From Orrella daihaiensis (GTDB lineage: Bacteria; Pseudomonadota; Gammaproteobacteria; Burkholderiales; Burkholderiaceae_B): 64,000 bases of DNA. The stretch's first letter is position 1. Each line of letters starts with the position of its first letter. The stretch spans positions 1,488,001 to 1,552,000 of the forward strand of contig NZ_CP063982.1 in assembly GCF_022811525.1 (NCBI RefSeq), written 5' to 3'. Positions 1 to 9,235 of the stretch are shown in pieces. The notes under the pieces were generated by a model that did no database searches, was not told the DNA's origin, and was given only the letters and a program-made list of their open reading frames with translations. Both the position numbers and the translations under genes were made by a program.

Positions 1-577
1 CGGCTAGTGCTGATCCACAATCAAAGCACCAGTTGACCGGCTTTAAGCCACGGAACACATATCCCTTTTGCAGTATTCGCGACAACACGCGAATTTCATT
101 GGCCTCAGCCTTGAAATTCATCGTGAGGTATGGTTCATCCCATTGCCCAAGGACGCCCAAGCGTTTGAAATCTTTTCGCTGGTTGTCGATTTGTTCTAGA
201 GCATAGGCCCGCGCCTTTGCCTGGACTTCTGCTACCGGTAGCGACTTGCCAAATTGTTTCTCGATTTGAATTTCGATCGGCATGCCGTGACAGTCCCAGC
301 CTGGCACGTATTGCGCATCAAAGCCAGCCATGTTGCGGCTTTTGACAATGATGTCTTTCAGGATCTTGTTGACCGCGTGCCCAATATGAATCGAGCCGTT
401 GGCGTAGGGTGGGCCGTCGTGCAGGATGAACTTGGGGCGCCCGGCGCTCGCCTGACGGATGGCTTTGTAGACACCTTTTTCTTCCCACTGTGCGACCCAT
501 TCGGGTTCGCGTTTGGGAAGATTGCCGCGCATGGGAAATGGCGTATCGGTCAGGTTCAGCGTGGTCTTATAGTCCAT
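1..577 (-). CDS. ileS: Isoleucine--tRNA ligase, N-terminal part (cut by window edge)
   Basis: Class I aminoacyl-tRNA synthetase that charges tRNA-Ile in the cytoplasm. Only the first 192 codons lie in the window; the gene runs off the left edge. The class I ATP-binding motif reads HIGH at residues 64-67, preceded by the family's HDGPPYANG segment. The ATG at 577 lies inside the last codons of ribF, an 11-bp overlap on the same strand, which implies translational coupling. The order ribF-ileS is the usual proteobacterial one, normally followed by lspA, which would lie outside this window. The visible part looks intact. Confidence 0.96.
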   Translation of the reverse strand, partial: MDYKTTLNLTDTPFPMRGNLPKREPEWVAQWEEKGVYKAIRQASAGRPKFILHDGPPYANGSIHIGHAVNKILKDIIVKSRNMAGFDAQYVPGWDCHGMPIEIQIEKQFGKSLPVAEVQAKARAYALEQIDNQRKDFKRLGVLGQWDEPYLTMNFKAEANEIRVLSRILQKGYVFRGLKPVNWCFDCGSALA

Positions 578-1541
578 GGTGCGCAAAGTAATCCTTCGCA
601 TGCTGGCGATCGCCTTGCATGGCGTCTGTTAAGGAAGTTAAGTCAGGGAATTTCTGCTCGTCCCGCACGTGTTGCAGCAGTTCGACAGACACAAGTTTAC
701 CGTAGGCGTCTATATCGGCATCGAGTATGTGCGTTTCCAGCAAAACGCCAAGGTCATCATCGACCGTCGGGCGCCGACCAAGGCTGGCGATGCCGGGTAA
801 TGGCCTGGCGTTCAGGCCGTGTACCCGAACGATGTAGATCCCGAATCGGGCAGCGGTGTTGCTGCTGACTTTCAGGTTCAAAGTCGGAAACCCCAGCGTG
901 CGCCCGAGCTTTTTGCCGTGAAGGACGCGACCGCTCAGCCGCCATGGTTGGCCCAGCAGTGTTGCCACGCGTGGCATGTCCCCGGCTTGCATCGCTTGTC
1001 GCACTTGGGAGCTTGAAATGCGCTGTCCGTCTTGGTCGACTACCTCCGACAGAATCTCTAGCTCGAAACCCAGCTCTTTTGCCAAGCGAGACAGCAAGGA
1101 AATATCACCAGCGCGGCGATGACCGAACCGAAAGTCAGACCCCACCATGAGCCAACGCATCGCCAACTGGTCAAACAATAGTGTTCGGACAAAATGTTCT
1201 GGCGACATTTGTGCCATCGCGGCGTTAAACCTAAGTAGTGCTATCTGCTCAATACCGGCGCTCGCGATGCGCGCGAGTTTGTCACGCAGGCCGTTGATTT
1301 GAAGCGGTGCGTTGTGCGGCACCCCTTGCAGCTTCGCAAAGTAGGCTCGCGGATGCGGTGCGAAGGTCAACACCGATGGCGACAGTTCCCGCCGCTTGGC
1401 GGCTTGCCTGACTCGATCAAGCATCGCCAGGTGTCCGAGGTGTACGCCATCGAGGTTGCCAATGGTGAGCGCGCTCGCAGCCACGGGTGGCCGAGCGGGC
1501 AGGTGCCGAATGATGCGTGCAGCAAAAGGAAATGGTTTCAC
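567..1541 (-). CDS. ribF: Bifunctional riboflavin kinase / FAD synthetase
   Basis: Converts riboflavin to FMN and FMN to FAD. The N-terminal FMN adenylyltransferase domain shows IGNLDGVHLGH near residue 30 (usually NFDG, so one conservative change). The C-terminal flavokinase domain shows GRTLGFPTLNL and the SLGRRPTV segment. I place the start at GTG 1541, giving 324 aa, the usual family length. The open frame runs further upstream to 1715, but that extension would cross the divergent purN start and has no RibF-like sequence. The 3' end overlaps ileS by 11 bp. A 63-bp spacer separates it from the divergent purN and must hold both promoters. Confidence 0.95.
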   Translation of the reverse strand: MKPFPFAARIIRHLPARPPVAASALTIGNLDGVHLGHLAMLDRVRQAAKRRELSPSVLTFAPHPRAYFAKLQGVPHNAPLQINGLRDKLARIASAGIEQIALLRFNAAMAQMSPEHFVRTLLFDQLAMRWLMVGSDFRFGHRRAGDISLLSRLAKELGFELEILSEVVDQDGQRISSSQVRQAMQAGDMPRVATLLGQPWRLSGRVLHGKKLGRTLGFPTLNLKVSSNTAARFGIYIVRVHGLNARPLPGIASLGRRPTVDDDLGVLLETHILDADIDAYGKLVSVELLQHVRDEQKFPDLTSLTDAMQGDRQHAKDYFAHHGL

Positions 1542-1604
1542 GTTGCGCAGTTTACAATCTCGCACTGGACTTATTCTGATTTCAAGCCGTTTTAGGCAAA
1601 CCAC

Positions 1605-2264
1605 ATGACTGACCGCCAAGCTGATGCCCGCCGATTCGTGATCCTGATATCTGGCCGGGGCAGCAACATGCAACAAATTATCGAACAGGCGCGAGCTCAG
1701 GGTTGGCCGGCACAATTTGTGCGTGTTATCGCCAACGAAGCCGATGCGCCTGGTATTGCCTGGGCCAAACAGCAGGGTCTACAAACGGCGGTGGTGCCAC
1801 ATCGTGATTTTACGGATCGGCAGGCGTTTGATGAGCATTTGGCGCAAATCATTGAGGCAGACCGACCTGATTATGTTCTGCTGGCTGGCTTCATGCGCAT
1901 ACTGACACCCGGTTTTGTTGCTAGGTTCAAGCATCGATTGATCAATATCCATCCCTCACTGTTGCCTGCGTTTCCGGGGCTTAAAACGCATGAACAGGCG
2001 ATTGCTGCGGGTGTTGGCTGGCACGGTTGCACCGTCCACTTTGTCACTGATCAGCTTGATCACGGACCCATCATCGCCCAGGCGGCTGTCCCAGTTAAGG
2101 ACAACGATACGCCGCAAGTTCTTGCCAATCGAGTGCTCAAGCTCGAGCATCAAATCTATCCTCGGGTTGTTCAATGGCTCGCTCAAGGACTGGTGCAAGT
2201 TAATCAGGTCGGGCAGATCACCCTAGAGGGCATCACGCAGCGTCACTTGTGGGTAAGTGAATGA
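1605..2264 (+). CDS. purN: Phosphoribosylglycinamide formyltransferase
   Basis: Third step of de novo purine synthesis: transfers the formyl group of 10-formyl-THF to GAR. The protein has 219 aa, with the phosphate-binding loop SGRGSNM near residues 17-22. The catalytic triad of the family is visible: N114 and H116 in INIHPSLLPAF, and D152 in TDQLDHGPII. The ATG at 1605 gives an N terminus that runs straight into the first beta strand (FVILISG). Its stop overlaps the start of the next gene in an ATGA arrangement, so the two are probably co-translated. Confidence 0.96.
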   Translation: MTDRQADARRFVILISGRGSNMQQIIEQARAQGWPAQFVRVIANEADAPGIAWAKQQGLQTAVVPHRDFTDRQAFDEHLAQIIEADRPDYVLLAGFMRILTPGFVARFKHRLINIHPSLLPAFPGLKTHEQAIAAGVGWHGCTVHFVTDQLDHGPIIAQAAVPVKDNDTPQVLANRVLKLEHQIYPRVVQWLAQGLVQVNQVGQITLEGITQRHLWVSE

Positions 2265-3631
2265 AAAAATACGACTCTGAGCAACGGTCGGCACGCAGGG
2301 CGGCGAATCCCCCGAGCAGATCGAAAGCGCGAGGCCATGAGCGCGCCCGTGGCGCAAGCACAGATGAGCGCGGTGGATCGCGGCGTTTGGATCAGGTTAC
2401 CGAGGTGCTCAAGCAGGTGCTAAGTTGGGATCAGCCCGCGGATGTTTTATTGTCTAAATACTTTCGATCCAATCCTGCCATGGGCGCTCGCGATCGGGCC
2501 CAAGTCGCACAGGCCGTCTTCGATGTCTTAAGACATTTACGGCGTTACCGGCATGATGCCCAGAGCATTGCGGGTGGACTGCAAGCCAAGCTGGCTGTCT
2601 TTGGGCTTTACGCTAGTCTTGACGATGCAGGGCGGCAATCAATACTGACGCCTGAGCAACTGACTTGGGCAGCTCACAGCCAACAAATTGATCCAGATAG
2701 CCTGGCATTTGGGCTCCGGTTTAGCGTGCCAGATTGGATAGAGCAGGAGATCAAGCGATTACCTGAGCCAGAAAGCTACGCCGAGTCGTTGCTGCATGGC
2801 GCACCGCTTGACCTGCGAGTCAATGGCTTGAAAGGTGAGCGGCAAGCGGTACTGGAAGAGATTCAGGTGCAGCTGCAAGACAGCAGGTTCTCGGCGCAAG
2901 CCACGCCATACTCACCAGACGGTATACGCTTGACTGGCCATCCACCCCTTAATCGCTGGAAACTGTTCTCGGATGGTGTGATCGAGGTTCAAGATGAGGG
3001 CAGCCAGCTGCTCGCTCATCTGGTGGGGCCTAAACGTGGCGAAATGGTGATCGATTTTTGCGCTGGAGCCGGGGGCAAGACCTTGGCGCTCGGCGCACTG
3101 ATGCGATCTACCGGGCGGCTCTACGCTTTTGACGTATCGGCAGCTAGACTTGGTCGAGCCAAGCCACGGTTTGCACGCAGCGGCTTGAGTAATGTTCACC
3201 CTGTTGTTATCCGCAACGAGCGTGATGATCGGGTCAATAGGTTGGCTGGCAAGGCACATCGGGTATTGGTGGACGCACCGTGCACAGGATTAGGCACGCT
3301 TAGGCGCAATCCTGATCTGAAATGGCGCCAAAGTCCGGAACAACTTCAGCGGCTGTGTCAGGAGCAGGCCAGCATCCTGACGCAGGCGGCAAAGTGTGTT
3401 CGCCCCGGAGGTCGACTCGTGTATGCCACTTGCAGCTTTCTGTATCAGGAAAACGAAGCCCAAATTGAGCAGTTTTTGCAGCAACACCCGGAATTTGCCC
3501 TGGTCAATGCAACTGAATGCCTGCCAATTTGTCCAACCAATGCGGTTGACGGACAGGGCATGCTGCGGCTAAGGCCTGACTGGCATGGGACCGATGGATT
3601 TTTTGCAGCCATTTTACAAAAAAATATTTAG
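2261..3631 (+). CDS. RsmB/NOP-family RNA m5C methyltransferase
   Basis: SAM-dependent RNA cytosine-5 methyltransferase of the RsmB (Fmu/Sun) family, 456 aa. Visible elements are a basic, low-complexity N terminus (about residues 1-45), an NusB-like helical region, the SAM loop VIDFCAGAGGKT, and both family cysteines: the catalytic-cycle motif DAPCTGLGT and the TC motif YATCSF. The short basic head and overall length resemble the second RsmB-like paralogue common in Burkholderiales rather than enterobacterial RsmB, so I give no symbol. The likely substrate is 16S rRNA, but the exact cytosine cannot be read from sequence. Coupled to purN by a 4-bp ATGA overlap. Confidence 0.88.
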   Translation: MKKYDSEQRSARRAANPPSRSKARGHERARGASTDERGGSRRLDQVTEVLKQVLSWDQPADVLLSKYFRSNPAMGARDRAQVAQAVFDVLRHLRRYRHDAQSIAGGLQAKLAVFGLYASLDDAGRQSILTPEQLTWAAHSQQIDPDSLAFGLRFSVPDWIEQEIKRLPEPESYAESLLHGAPLDLRVNGLKGERQAVLEEIQVQLQDSRFSAQATPYSPDGIRLTGHPPLNRWKLFSDGVIEVQDEGSQLLAHLVGPKRGEMVIDFCAGAGGKTLALGALMRSTGRLYAFDVSAARLGRAKPRFARSGLSNVHPVVIRNERDDRVNRLAGKAHRVLVDAPCTGLGTLRRNPDLKWRQSPEQLQRLCQEQASILTQAAKCVRPGGRLVYATCSFLYQENEAQIEQFLQQHPEFALVNATECLPICPTNAVDGQGMLRLRPDWHGTDGFFAAILQKNI

Positions 3632-3782
3632 TGATTTTTTCGTTTTTTCAGTGGTAAGGGCCGGGCTGTCATTGATTCTTCACAGTGATGCGGAACCATT
3701 TGATGAACTGTGGTAGGGAAACTACGAATATTTGTAAAATACTTGTTATTTTTCAATTAGTTAGGAAATGAGTTTGATATCT

Positions 3783-3802
3783 ATCAACGAACTGCCGTTG
3801 AT
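3783..3802. promoter_or_regulatory. Inverted repeat upstream of the desaturase gene (candidate operator)
   Basis: ATCAACG and CGTTGAT form perfect 7-bp arms around a 6-bp centre (AACTGC), 67 bp before the desaturase ATG. It sits in a 238-bp AT-rich spacer (3632-3869) that otherwise holds no gene or clear terminator. A TAAACT hexamer at 3829-3834 is a possible -10 box without a convincing -35. Size and symmetry fit a dimeric repressor of the TetR or FadR kind, but the regulator is unknown. Confidence 0.4.
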
Positions 3803-3869
3803 TCGTTTCGTCTCGTGACACTCTGGGCTAAACTCAAGCTACGTCTTAATTTGCAGGGCATTTAATTAC

Positions 3870-5069
3870 ATGGACACACTAATTTCTTTGGCTGCTGGTG
3901 GCATCATGCAAGCATCTTGGTGGGAGATTTTGCTCTACACCCTGGTGATGACGCACATCACCATTGTTGCTGTGACAATCTACCTGCATAGATCTCAGGC
4001 TCACCGTGGTGTGGACCTACACCCGGCGGCAGCACATTTCTTTCGGTTTTGGTTGTGGATGACGACCGGTATGGTGACCAAGGAGTGGGTGTCCATCCAC
4101 CGCAAGCATCACGCGCGTTGTGAGCGGGAAGGCGACCCGCACTCGCCGATGATCTATGGCATTGGCAAAGTGATGTTTCGGGGTGCTGAGCTCTATCGCG
4201 ACGAGTCCAAGAATGCCGAGACACTGAAAAAGTTCGGCTACGGCACGCCTGATGACTGGATGGAACGTCATGTTTACTCCAAGCATAGTGCGCTGGGGAT
4301 ACTGATCATGCTTGGTATCGACTTGGCGCTGTTTGGCGCCATCGGCTTGACGGTCTGGGCTGTTCAAATGGCTTGGATTCCGTTTTGGGCAGCTGGCGTA
4401 GTCAATGGCTTGGGTCACTACTGGGGGTATCGCAATTTCGCCTCACCGGACACGAGCACCAACGTGTTTCCAATCGGCATCATCATTGGCGGCGAAGAGT
4501 TACACAACAACCACCATGCCTACGGTACATCCGCCAAGTTTTCGAGCCGCTGGTTTGAAATCGACATTGGCTGGGGCTATTTGCAAATCCTGAAGTTTCT
4601 TGGTTTGGCAGAGATCCGTAAAGTAGCGCCCAAACTCAAGCTTGAGACTGAAAAAGCAACCGTTGATCAACGCACGTTGCAGGGCGTGATTGCGCACCGC
4701 TATGAGGTTTTGGCGCGTTACTCGAGCATCATGCGTCAGGCATGCCATGACGAACTAGCCAAACTTAAACAGAAGGGCGGCTCGCTGGTCAACGTGGAGG
4801 CCATGAAGTCAGCAGTGCACTGGTTGGGTCGGGGCGATGAGACCTTGGCACCGGCTGAACGTGAGCGTATTGATGCCGCTTTGTCTCAGACCGAGTCGCT
4901 TTCGACAATGGTACAAATGCGCCGTGAACTGATGCGCCTTTGGGAAAGCTCGAGCGCAAGCAGTGAACAACTGCTGCATGATTTGCAGGCATGGTGTCAG
5001 CGGGCTCAACAAAGTGGCATTTCCAGCCTACAGGAGTTCGCACTGCGACTGCGCCGCTACGCGGCATGA
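3870..5069 (+). CDS. Membrane fatty-acid (acyl-CoA delta-9 type) desaturase
   Basis: Integral membrane di-iron desaturase that introduces a double bond into saturated acyl chains to tune membrane fluidity. All three histidine boxes are present: H40-H45 (HRSQAH), H77-H81 (HRKHH) and H212-H216 (HNNHH). Hydrophobic segments lie around residues 15-38, 55-70, 142-165 and 167-182. After the third box the protein continues for about 170 residues that are charged and largely helical (about 240-399), with no further membrane segment and no domain I recognise. The gene has its own AT-rich upstream region with a dyad at 3783-3802. Its stop codon overlaps the ATG of the following helicase gene. Confidence 0.9.
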   Translation: MDTLISLAAGGIMQASWWEILLYTLVMTHITIVAVTIYLHRSQAHRGVDLHPAAAHFFRFWLWMTTGMVTKEWVSIHRKHHARCEREGDPHSPMIYGIGKVMFRGAELYRDESKNAETLKKFGYGTPDDWMERHVYSKHSALGILIMLGIDLALFGAIGLTVWAVQMAWIPFWAAGVVNGLGHYWGYRNFASPDTSTNVFPIGIIIGGEELHNNHHAYGTSAKFSSRWFEIDIGWGYLQILKFLGLAEIRKVAPKLKLETEKATVDQRTLQGVIAHRYEVLARYSSIMRQACHDELAKLKQKGGSLVNVEAMKSAVHWLGRGDETLAPAERERIDAALSQTESLSTMVQMRRELMRLWESSSASSEQLLHDLQAWCQRAQQSGISSLQEFALRLRRYAA

Positions 5070-7294
5070 CAGTCGAGCAACTGAATGACCCTCAGCGTCG
5101 CGCGGTTACGCTGACTGAGGGTCATGCGCTCGTTTTAGCGGGCGCTGGTAGCGGTAAAACCAAAGTCCTCACTACTCGGATCGCCTGGCTGATTCAAAAT
5201 CGTCTGGCAAGTCCGCTGTCGATTTTGGCAGTAACTTTCACAAACAAAGCCTCCAAGGAAATGCAGTCGCGTGTCGGCGCCATGTTGCCGATTGATACGC
5301 GTGGCATGTGGATCGGTACATTTCACGGGCTTTGCCATCGGATGTTGCGTGCGCACAGCCGTGATGCAGGTTTGCCGCAGACATTTCAGATTTTGGATAC
5401 GACTGATCAACTTGCCCTGATCAAACGCCTTTTGAAGGCTAACGGTATCGATGAGGACAAGTATCCGGCACGTGACGCGCAGCGTTTTATTAACCGTTGT
5501 AAAGAAGAGGGTCTGCGTGCGCCTGCGGTTCAGGTTGATGATCCGTTTAGTCGACGTATGCGCGATATTTATGAGCTCTATGAAGCACAGTGTCAGCGCG
5601 AAGGTGTCGTCGATTTTCCGGAGTTGTTATTGCGCGCGCTCGAACTGTTACAAAATCACGAGCCAGTGCGTACGCACTATCAGCAGCGATTTCGTCACAT
5701 CTTGGTGGATGAGTTCCAGGACACCAATCCACTGCAATATGCCTGGCTGCAACTCTTAGCAGGCGATGGTACCTGTTTGTTCGCCGTCGGTGATGATGAC
5801 CAGTCAATCTACGCTTTCCGGGGAGCCAACGTTGGAAACATGGCTGACTTTGAGCGTGACTATGCGCGCGGCAACGTCATTCGCCTGGAACAAAATTATC
5901 GCTCTCACGGGCATATTCTGGACGCCGCAAACGCCTTGATTGCGAATAACACGGGCCGCTTAGGCAAGACGCTTTGGACCGATGCTGGTCAAGGTGAGCT
6001 GGTGCGCCTGTGCGAGCAACCCTCAGACCATGCGGAGGCGCAATGGGTGTTGGATGAGATAAGGGCCTTGCATGACGACGGCCTGAGCCGCCAGGACATG
6101 GCGATTCTTTATCGCAGCAATGCGCAGTCCAGAGTGCTTGAGCATGCACTGTTTTCGGCTGGCGTGCCGTATCGTGTCTACGGTGGGTTGCGATTCTTCG
6201 AGCGGCAGGAAATCAAACACGCACTGGCTTATTTGCGTCTTGTGAGTCGTATCGATGAAGACAGTGCATTTTTGCGGGTGGTGAATTTCCCAGCGCGAGG
6301 CATCGGCGCGCGATCGATTGAGACGTTAACCGATCAGGCCAATGCTTATCAGACCAGCTTGGCTCAGGCTGTTGCCAGGGTGTCTGGCAAAGCGGGCAGT
6401 TCCCTGGCGCAGTTTGTCAGCATGATTCAAACCTTGAGAGATCAAGTGCTCACATTGTCTCTGTCTGAAGCTGTTGAACAGGTGATTGACACCAGTGGAT
6501 TGCGTGAGCACTACAGAAGTCAGCGTGATGGTGCAGAGCGCCTGGAAAACCTGGATGAGCTAGTTAATGCTGCCAAGGTGTTTGAATTGGAAGAAGACTT
6601 GGCCGGATTGCCCTGCGGAGAACGGCGTGTTCGTGCACAGGATGAACTCAGCGATCCGATGACTGGGCTTGAAGCGTTTTTATCGCATGCCGCACTGGAG
6701 TCAGGTGATACCCAAGCACAGGCTGGTCAGGATGCTGTGCAATTGATGACAATCCATGCGGCTAAAGGCCTGGAGTTTGATGCCGTATTCTTGACTGGTG
6801 TCGAGGATGGTCTGTTCCCTCATGAGAACAGTATGTACGAGCCGGGTGGTCTGGAAGAAGAGCGGCGGCTGATGTACGTTGCCATGACTCGTGCCAAAAA
6901 GCGTCTCTATGTCAGTTTGTCGCAAAGCCGGATGTTGCACGGCCAGACGCGTTACTGTTTGCCATCGCGCTTTATCGAAGAGATCCCTGAAGATCATGTC
7001 AAACGATTAAGTGCCAAACCTGCGATTGACGACTGGATTGGCTCGGCGGTCGCTACGCGTATGGGTGGCGGTTATCGCGCATCTAGTCCCAAATCTGCTG
7101 TTGCAAGCGGTATTGAAGTGGGTGGGCAGACCTTTAGAGTTGGGCAAGGTGTTCGACATCCCCGCTTCGGGGAGGGCACGATTTTAGGGCTTTCTGGGCT
7201 AGGTCTGGATGCACAGGCGCAGATCCATTTCCTGGATGTAGGCACCAAGACCTTGGCACTTGGAGTGGCTAAGCTTGAGATCATTGCCCGATAG
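5066..7294 (+). CDS. uvrD: UvrD/PcrA-type superfamily 1A DNA helicase
   Basis: ATP-dependent 3'-5' DNA helicase of nucleotide excision and mismatch repair. I start it at ATG 5066 (742 aa, MTVEQLNDPQ), which overlaps the desaturase stop as ATGA; an in-frame ATG at 4991 would only add residues translated from desaturase sequence. SF1 motifs seen in order: Walker A GAGSGKT at 26-32, DEFQDTN, GDDDQSIYAFRG, QNYRS, TIHAAKGLEF and VAMTRAKKRLY. The C-terminal segment RHPRFGEGTI with the following strands resembles the Tudor-like domain by which UvrD/PcrA binds RNA polymerase. Rep is a less likely identity because Rep lacks this tail. No SOS box is visible just upstream. Confidence 0.92.
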   Translation: MTVEQLNDPQRRAVTLTEGHALVLAGAGSGKTKVLTTRIAWLIQNRLASPLSILAVTFTNKASKEMQSRVGAMLPIDTRGMWIGTFHGLCHRMLRAHSRDAGLPQTFQILDTTDQLALIKRLLKANGIDEDKYPARDAQRFINRCKEEGLRAPAVQVDDPFSRRMRDIYELYEAQCQREGVVDFPELLLRALELLQNHEPVRTHYQQRFRHILVDEFQDTNPLQYAWLQLLAGDGTCLFAVGDDDQSIYAFRGANVGNMADFERDYARGNVIRLEQNYRSHGHILDAANALIANNTGRLGKTLWTDAGQGELVRLCEQPSDHAEAQWVLDEIRALHDDGLSRQDMAILYRSNAQSRVLEHALFSAGVPYRVYGGLRFFERQEIKHALAYLRLVSRIDEDSAFLRVVNFPARGIGARSIETLTDQANAYQTSLAQAVARVSGKAGSSLAQFVSMIQTLRDQVLTLSLSEAVEQVIDTSGLREHYRSQRDGAERLENLDELVNAAKVFELEEDLAGLPCGERRVRAQDELSDPMTGLEAFLSHAALESGDTQAQAGQDAVQLMTIHAAKGLEFDAVFLTGVEDGLFPHENSMYEPGGLEEERRLMYVAMTRAKKRLYVSLSQSRMLHGQTRYCLPSRFIEEIPEDHVKRLSAKPAIDDWIGSAVATRMGGGYRASSPKSAVASGIEVGGQTFRVGQGVRHPRFGEGTILGLSGLGLDAQAQIHFLDVGTKTLALGVAKLEIIAR

Positions 7295-7300
7295 CGTTGG

Positions 7301-9235
7301 TCATTGCAAATGGGTTTTCTCGAGCGCTTCTAGTTGCTCCATGAGCTCTAGGCATTGAATTTCAAGTGTTTCTTTATCTTGGGTGAGCTTGCCGTGTTCG
7401 GTCATGACACGTTGCCGGGTTTGGCTATCGGTATCTTGATAAAAAGATTCGCAGGACAGTTCAGTGTCGATTTGTGCCAAGCGGTTACTAACCGTTTGTA
7501 ACTTTGATTCAAGCGCGGTTAAGGCCTTTTCAATTGGCTTACGGGCTTGGGCAAGTGCTTGCCTTGCCTGGGCTTGTTCACGGCGTTGTTGTTTACGATC
7601 TGGCGCGTTTTGGTTGTCCTCTGTTAAGACGTCCTGCGGCAGCGTTCGGTTAGGCTTAAAGCTCGTGATTTGCTGGCGATAGTCATCTAGATCACCATCA
7701 AAGGGTTTTACAGTGCCGTGGGCGACTAACCAGAATTTATCGACGGTGGTGCGAAGCAGATGGCGGTCGTGTGAGACCAGCAAAAGAGATCCTTCGTATT
7801 CAGCCAGTGCGGTGGTTAATGCCTCACGGGTTTCTACATCAAGGTGGTTGCTAGGCTCATCCAGGATCAGAAGATTGGGTTTGTTCCAAACAATCAGCGC
7901 CAGTGCTAGACGCGCTTTTTCTCCGCCAGAAAAGGGTGCGATTGACTCGTTCACCCGGTCGCCTGTGAATCCAAATTGTGCAAGGTAATTACGCAATGTC
8001 TGTTCGTTGGCAGTTGGTGCAAGTCGAACCAGGTGCAGCAAAGCGCTGGCATCACGGTCAAGCATCTCCATTTGGTGCTGGGCAAAATAGCCTACGGTCA
8101 GTGCTTTGCTCGGTAGTCGCTCGCCGCTGATGGCCTCAAGCTCGCCGGCAATCAGCTTGATCAATGTGGACTTGCCGGCACCGTTGACACCAAGCACGCC
8201 GATGCGATCGCCAGCTTCAAGCCGGGCGGTGACGCCTGATAAAACAGGGGTGAGTGCTCCATGGCTATCGCTGTAGCCCACTGAGGTGTCTTTGAGGGTC
8301 AATAGCCGGTCAGGTGTGTCGTCTGGGGACGGAATGCGAATATCAATAGCGGACTCGGCGTGCAGTGGTGCCATTGTCTGCATACGTGCCAGCGCTTTTA
8401 CACGACTTTGCGCCTGCTTTGCCTTTGAGGCCTTTGCCTTGAAGCGATCGACAAATCGCTGTAAGCGTGCCGCCTCTTGTGTCTGGCGCTCCCAGGCGAT
8501 TTTGGTTTGCCTCAGCCGCTCGGCCCGTTGGGATAAAAAAGATTCGTAATTGCCCTTGTAGCGAGTCAGTTTGCGTTGTTCGATATGGACGATGGTGTTA
8601 CAGACCGCATCCAGAAATTCACTATCGTGGGAGATGATGATCGCTGTGCCTTGATAGCCGGCGAGCCATCGTTCAAGCCAGATCATGGCATCGAGATCAA
8701 GGTGATTGGTTGGCTCATCTAGCAGCAAGAGTTCGGACGGTGCCATCAGAGCCCTGGCTAATGCAATGCGCATCTGCCAGCCCCCAGAAAATGTGTTCAC
8801 CGGCTTGTCCCACTCTTGGCTCGCGAATCCCAAACCCGCCAGGAGCGCTTGAGCCCGAGATTTGGCTTGCCACGCACCCGCCTGCTCCAAAGCAAGTTCG
8901 AGATTGGCAATGGTTTCACCCGCACCATTTTGGGCCGCCTCGCGTTGGCGCTCAAGCTCCCGAAGTTCCTGATGGCCATCGATCACATACTCGCATGCAG
9001 TGCGCTGTCCATCAACAATGGTTTGTGCCACCGATGCGATCCGCCATGCCGCGGGTATTTCTACTGCACCGGCGTCAGCATCCATCTCGCCCCGCATCAG
9101 GGCAAATAGTGTGCTTTTGCCGCTGCCATTGCGACCCACGAGTCCAACCCGTTCTCCCGGATGAACAACGAAGTCGGCGTCTTCGAGCAGCAATTGGGTG
9201 CCGCGTCGAACCGATAGACCGATACCTTTGATCAC
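7301..9235 (-). CDS. ABC-F family ATPase, YheS-like
   Basis: Soluble tandem ABC ATPase of the ABC-F family, which act on ribosomes rather than transport; the YheS branch is the best match. I use GTG 9235 (644 aa), giving the family N terminus VIKGIGLSVRRG and a GTGA overlap with the prmB stop. The first cassette has Walker A at 34-41 and signature FSGGWQ; the second has GVNGAGKST and signature FSGGEKARL; both have LLLDEP/LILDEP Walker B. A charged linker with many K/R residues separates the cassettes, as expected for the tRNA-contacting arm. The last 110 residues are a predicted coiled coil. No membrane segment. It is the last gene of the minus-strand dap-prmB run. Confidence 0.9.
   Translation of the reverse strand: MIKGIGLSVRRGTQLLLEDADFVVHPGERVGLVGRNGSGKSTLFALMRGEMDADAGAVEIPAAWRIASVAQTIVDGQRTACEYVIDGHQELRELERQREAAQNGAGETIANLELALEQAGAWQAKSRAQALLAGLGFASQEWDKPVNTFSGGWQMRIALARALMAPSELLLLDEPTNHLDLDAMIWLERWLAGYQGTAIIISHDSEFLDAVCNTIVHIEQRKLTRYKGNYESFLSQRAERLRQTKIAWERQTQEAARLQRFVDRFKAKASKAKQAQSRVKALARMQTMAPLHAESAIDIRIPSPDDTPDRLLTLKDTSVGYSDSHGALTPVLSGVTARLEAGDRIGVLGVNGAGKSTLIKLIAGELEAISGERLPSKALTVGYFAQHQMEMLDRDASALLHLVRLAPTANEQTLRNYLAQFGFTGDRVNESIAPFSGGEKARLALALIVWNKPNLLILDEPSNHLDVETREALTTALAEYEGSLLLVSHDRHLLRTTVDKFWLVAHGTVKPFDGDLDDYRQQITSFKPNRTLPQDVLTEDNQNAPDRKQQRREQAQARQALAQARKPIEKALTALESKLQTVSNRLAQIDTELSCESFYQDTDSQTRQRVMTEHGKLTQDKETLEIQCLELMEQLEALEKTHLQ

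Noticed and set aside
254..868. 204-codon plus-strand open frame over ileS/ribF
   Set aside because: Spans the conserved N terminus of ileS and the C terminus of ribF on the opposite strand; its sequence resembles no protein family I know.
3600..3660. Terminator after the RsmB-type gene
   Set aside because: There are A and T runs (AAAAAAT and ATTTTTT) that could pair, but the stem has no G-C pairs, so it is unlikely to terminate.
4991..5065. Upstream in-frame start for the UvrD-type helicase
   Set aside because: The extra 25 residues come from the desaturase coding region; UvrD homologues begin near the ATG at 5066, which also forms the ATGA overlap.
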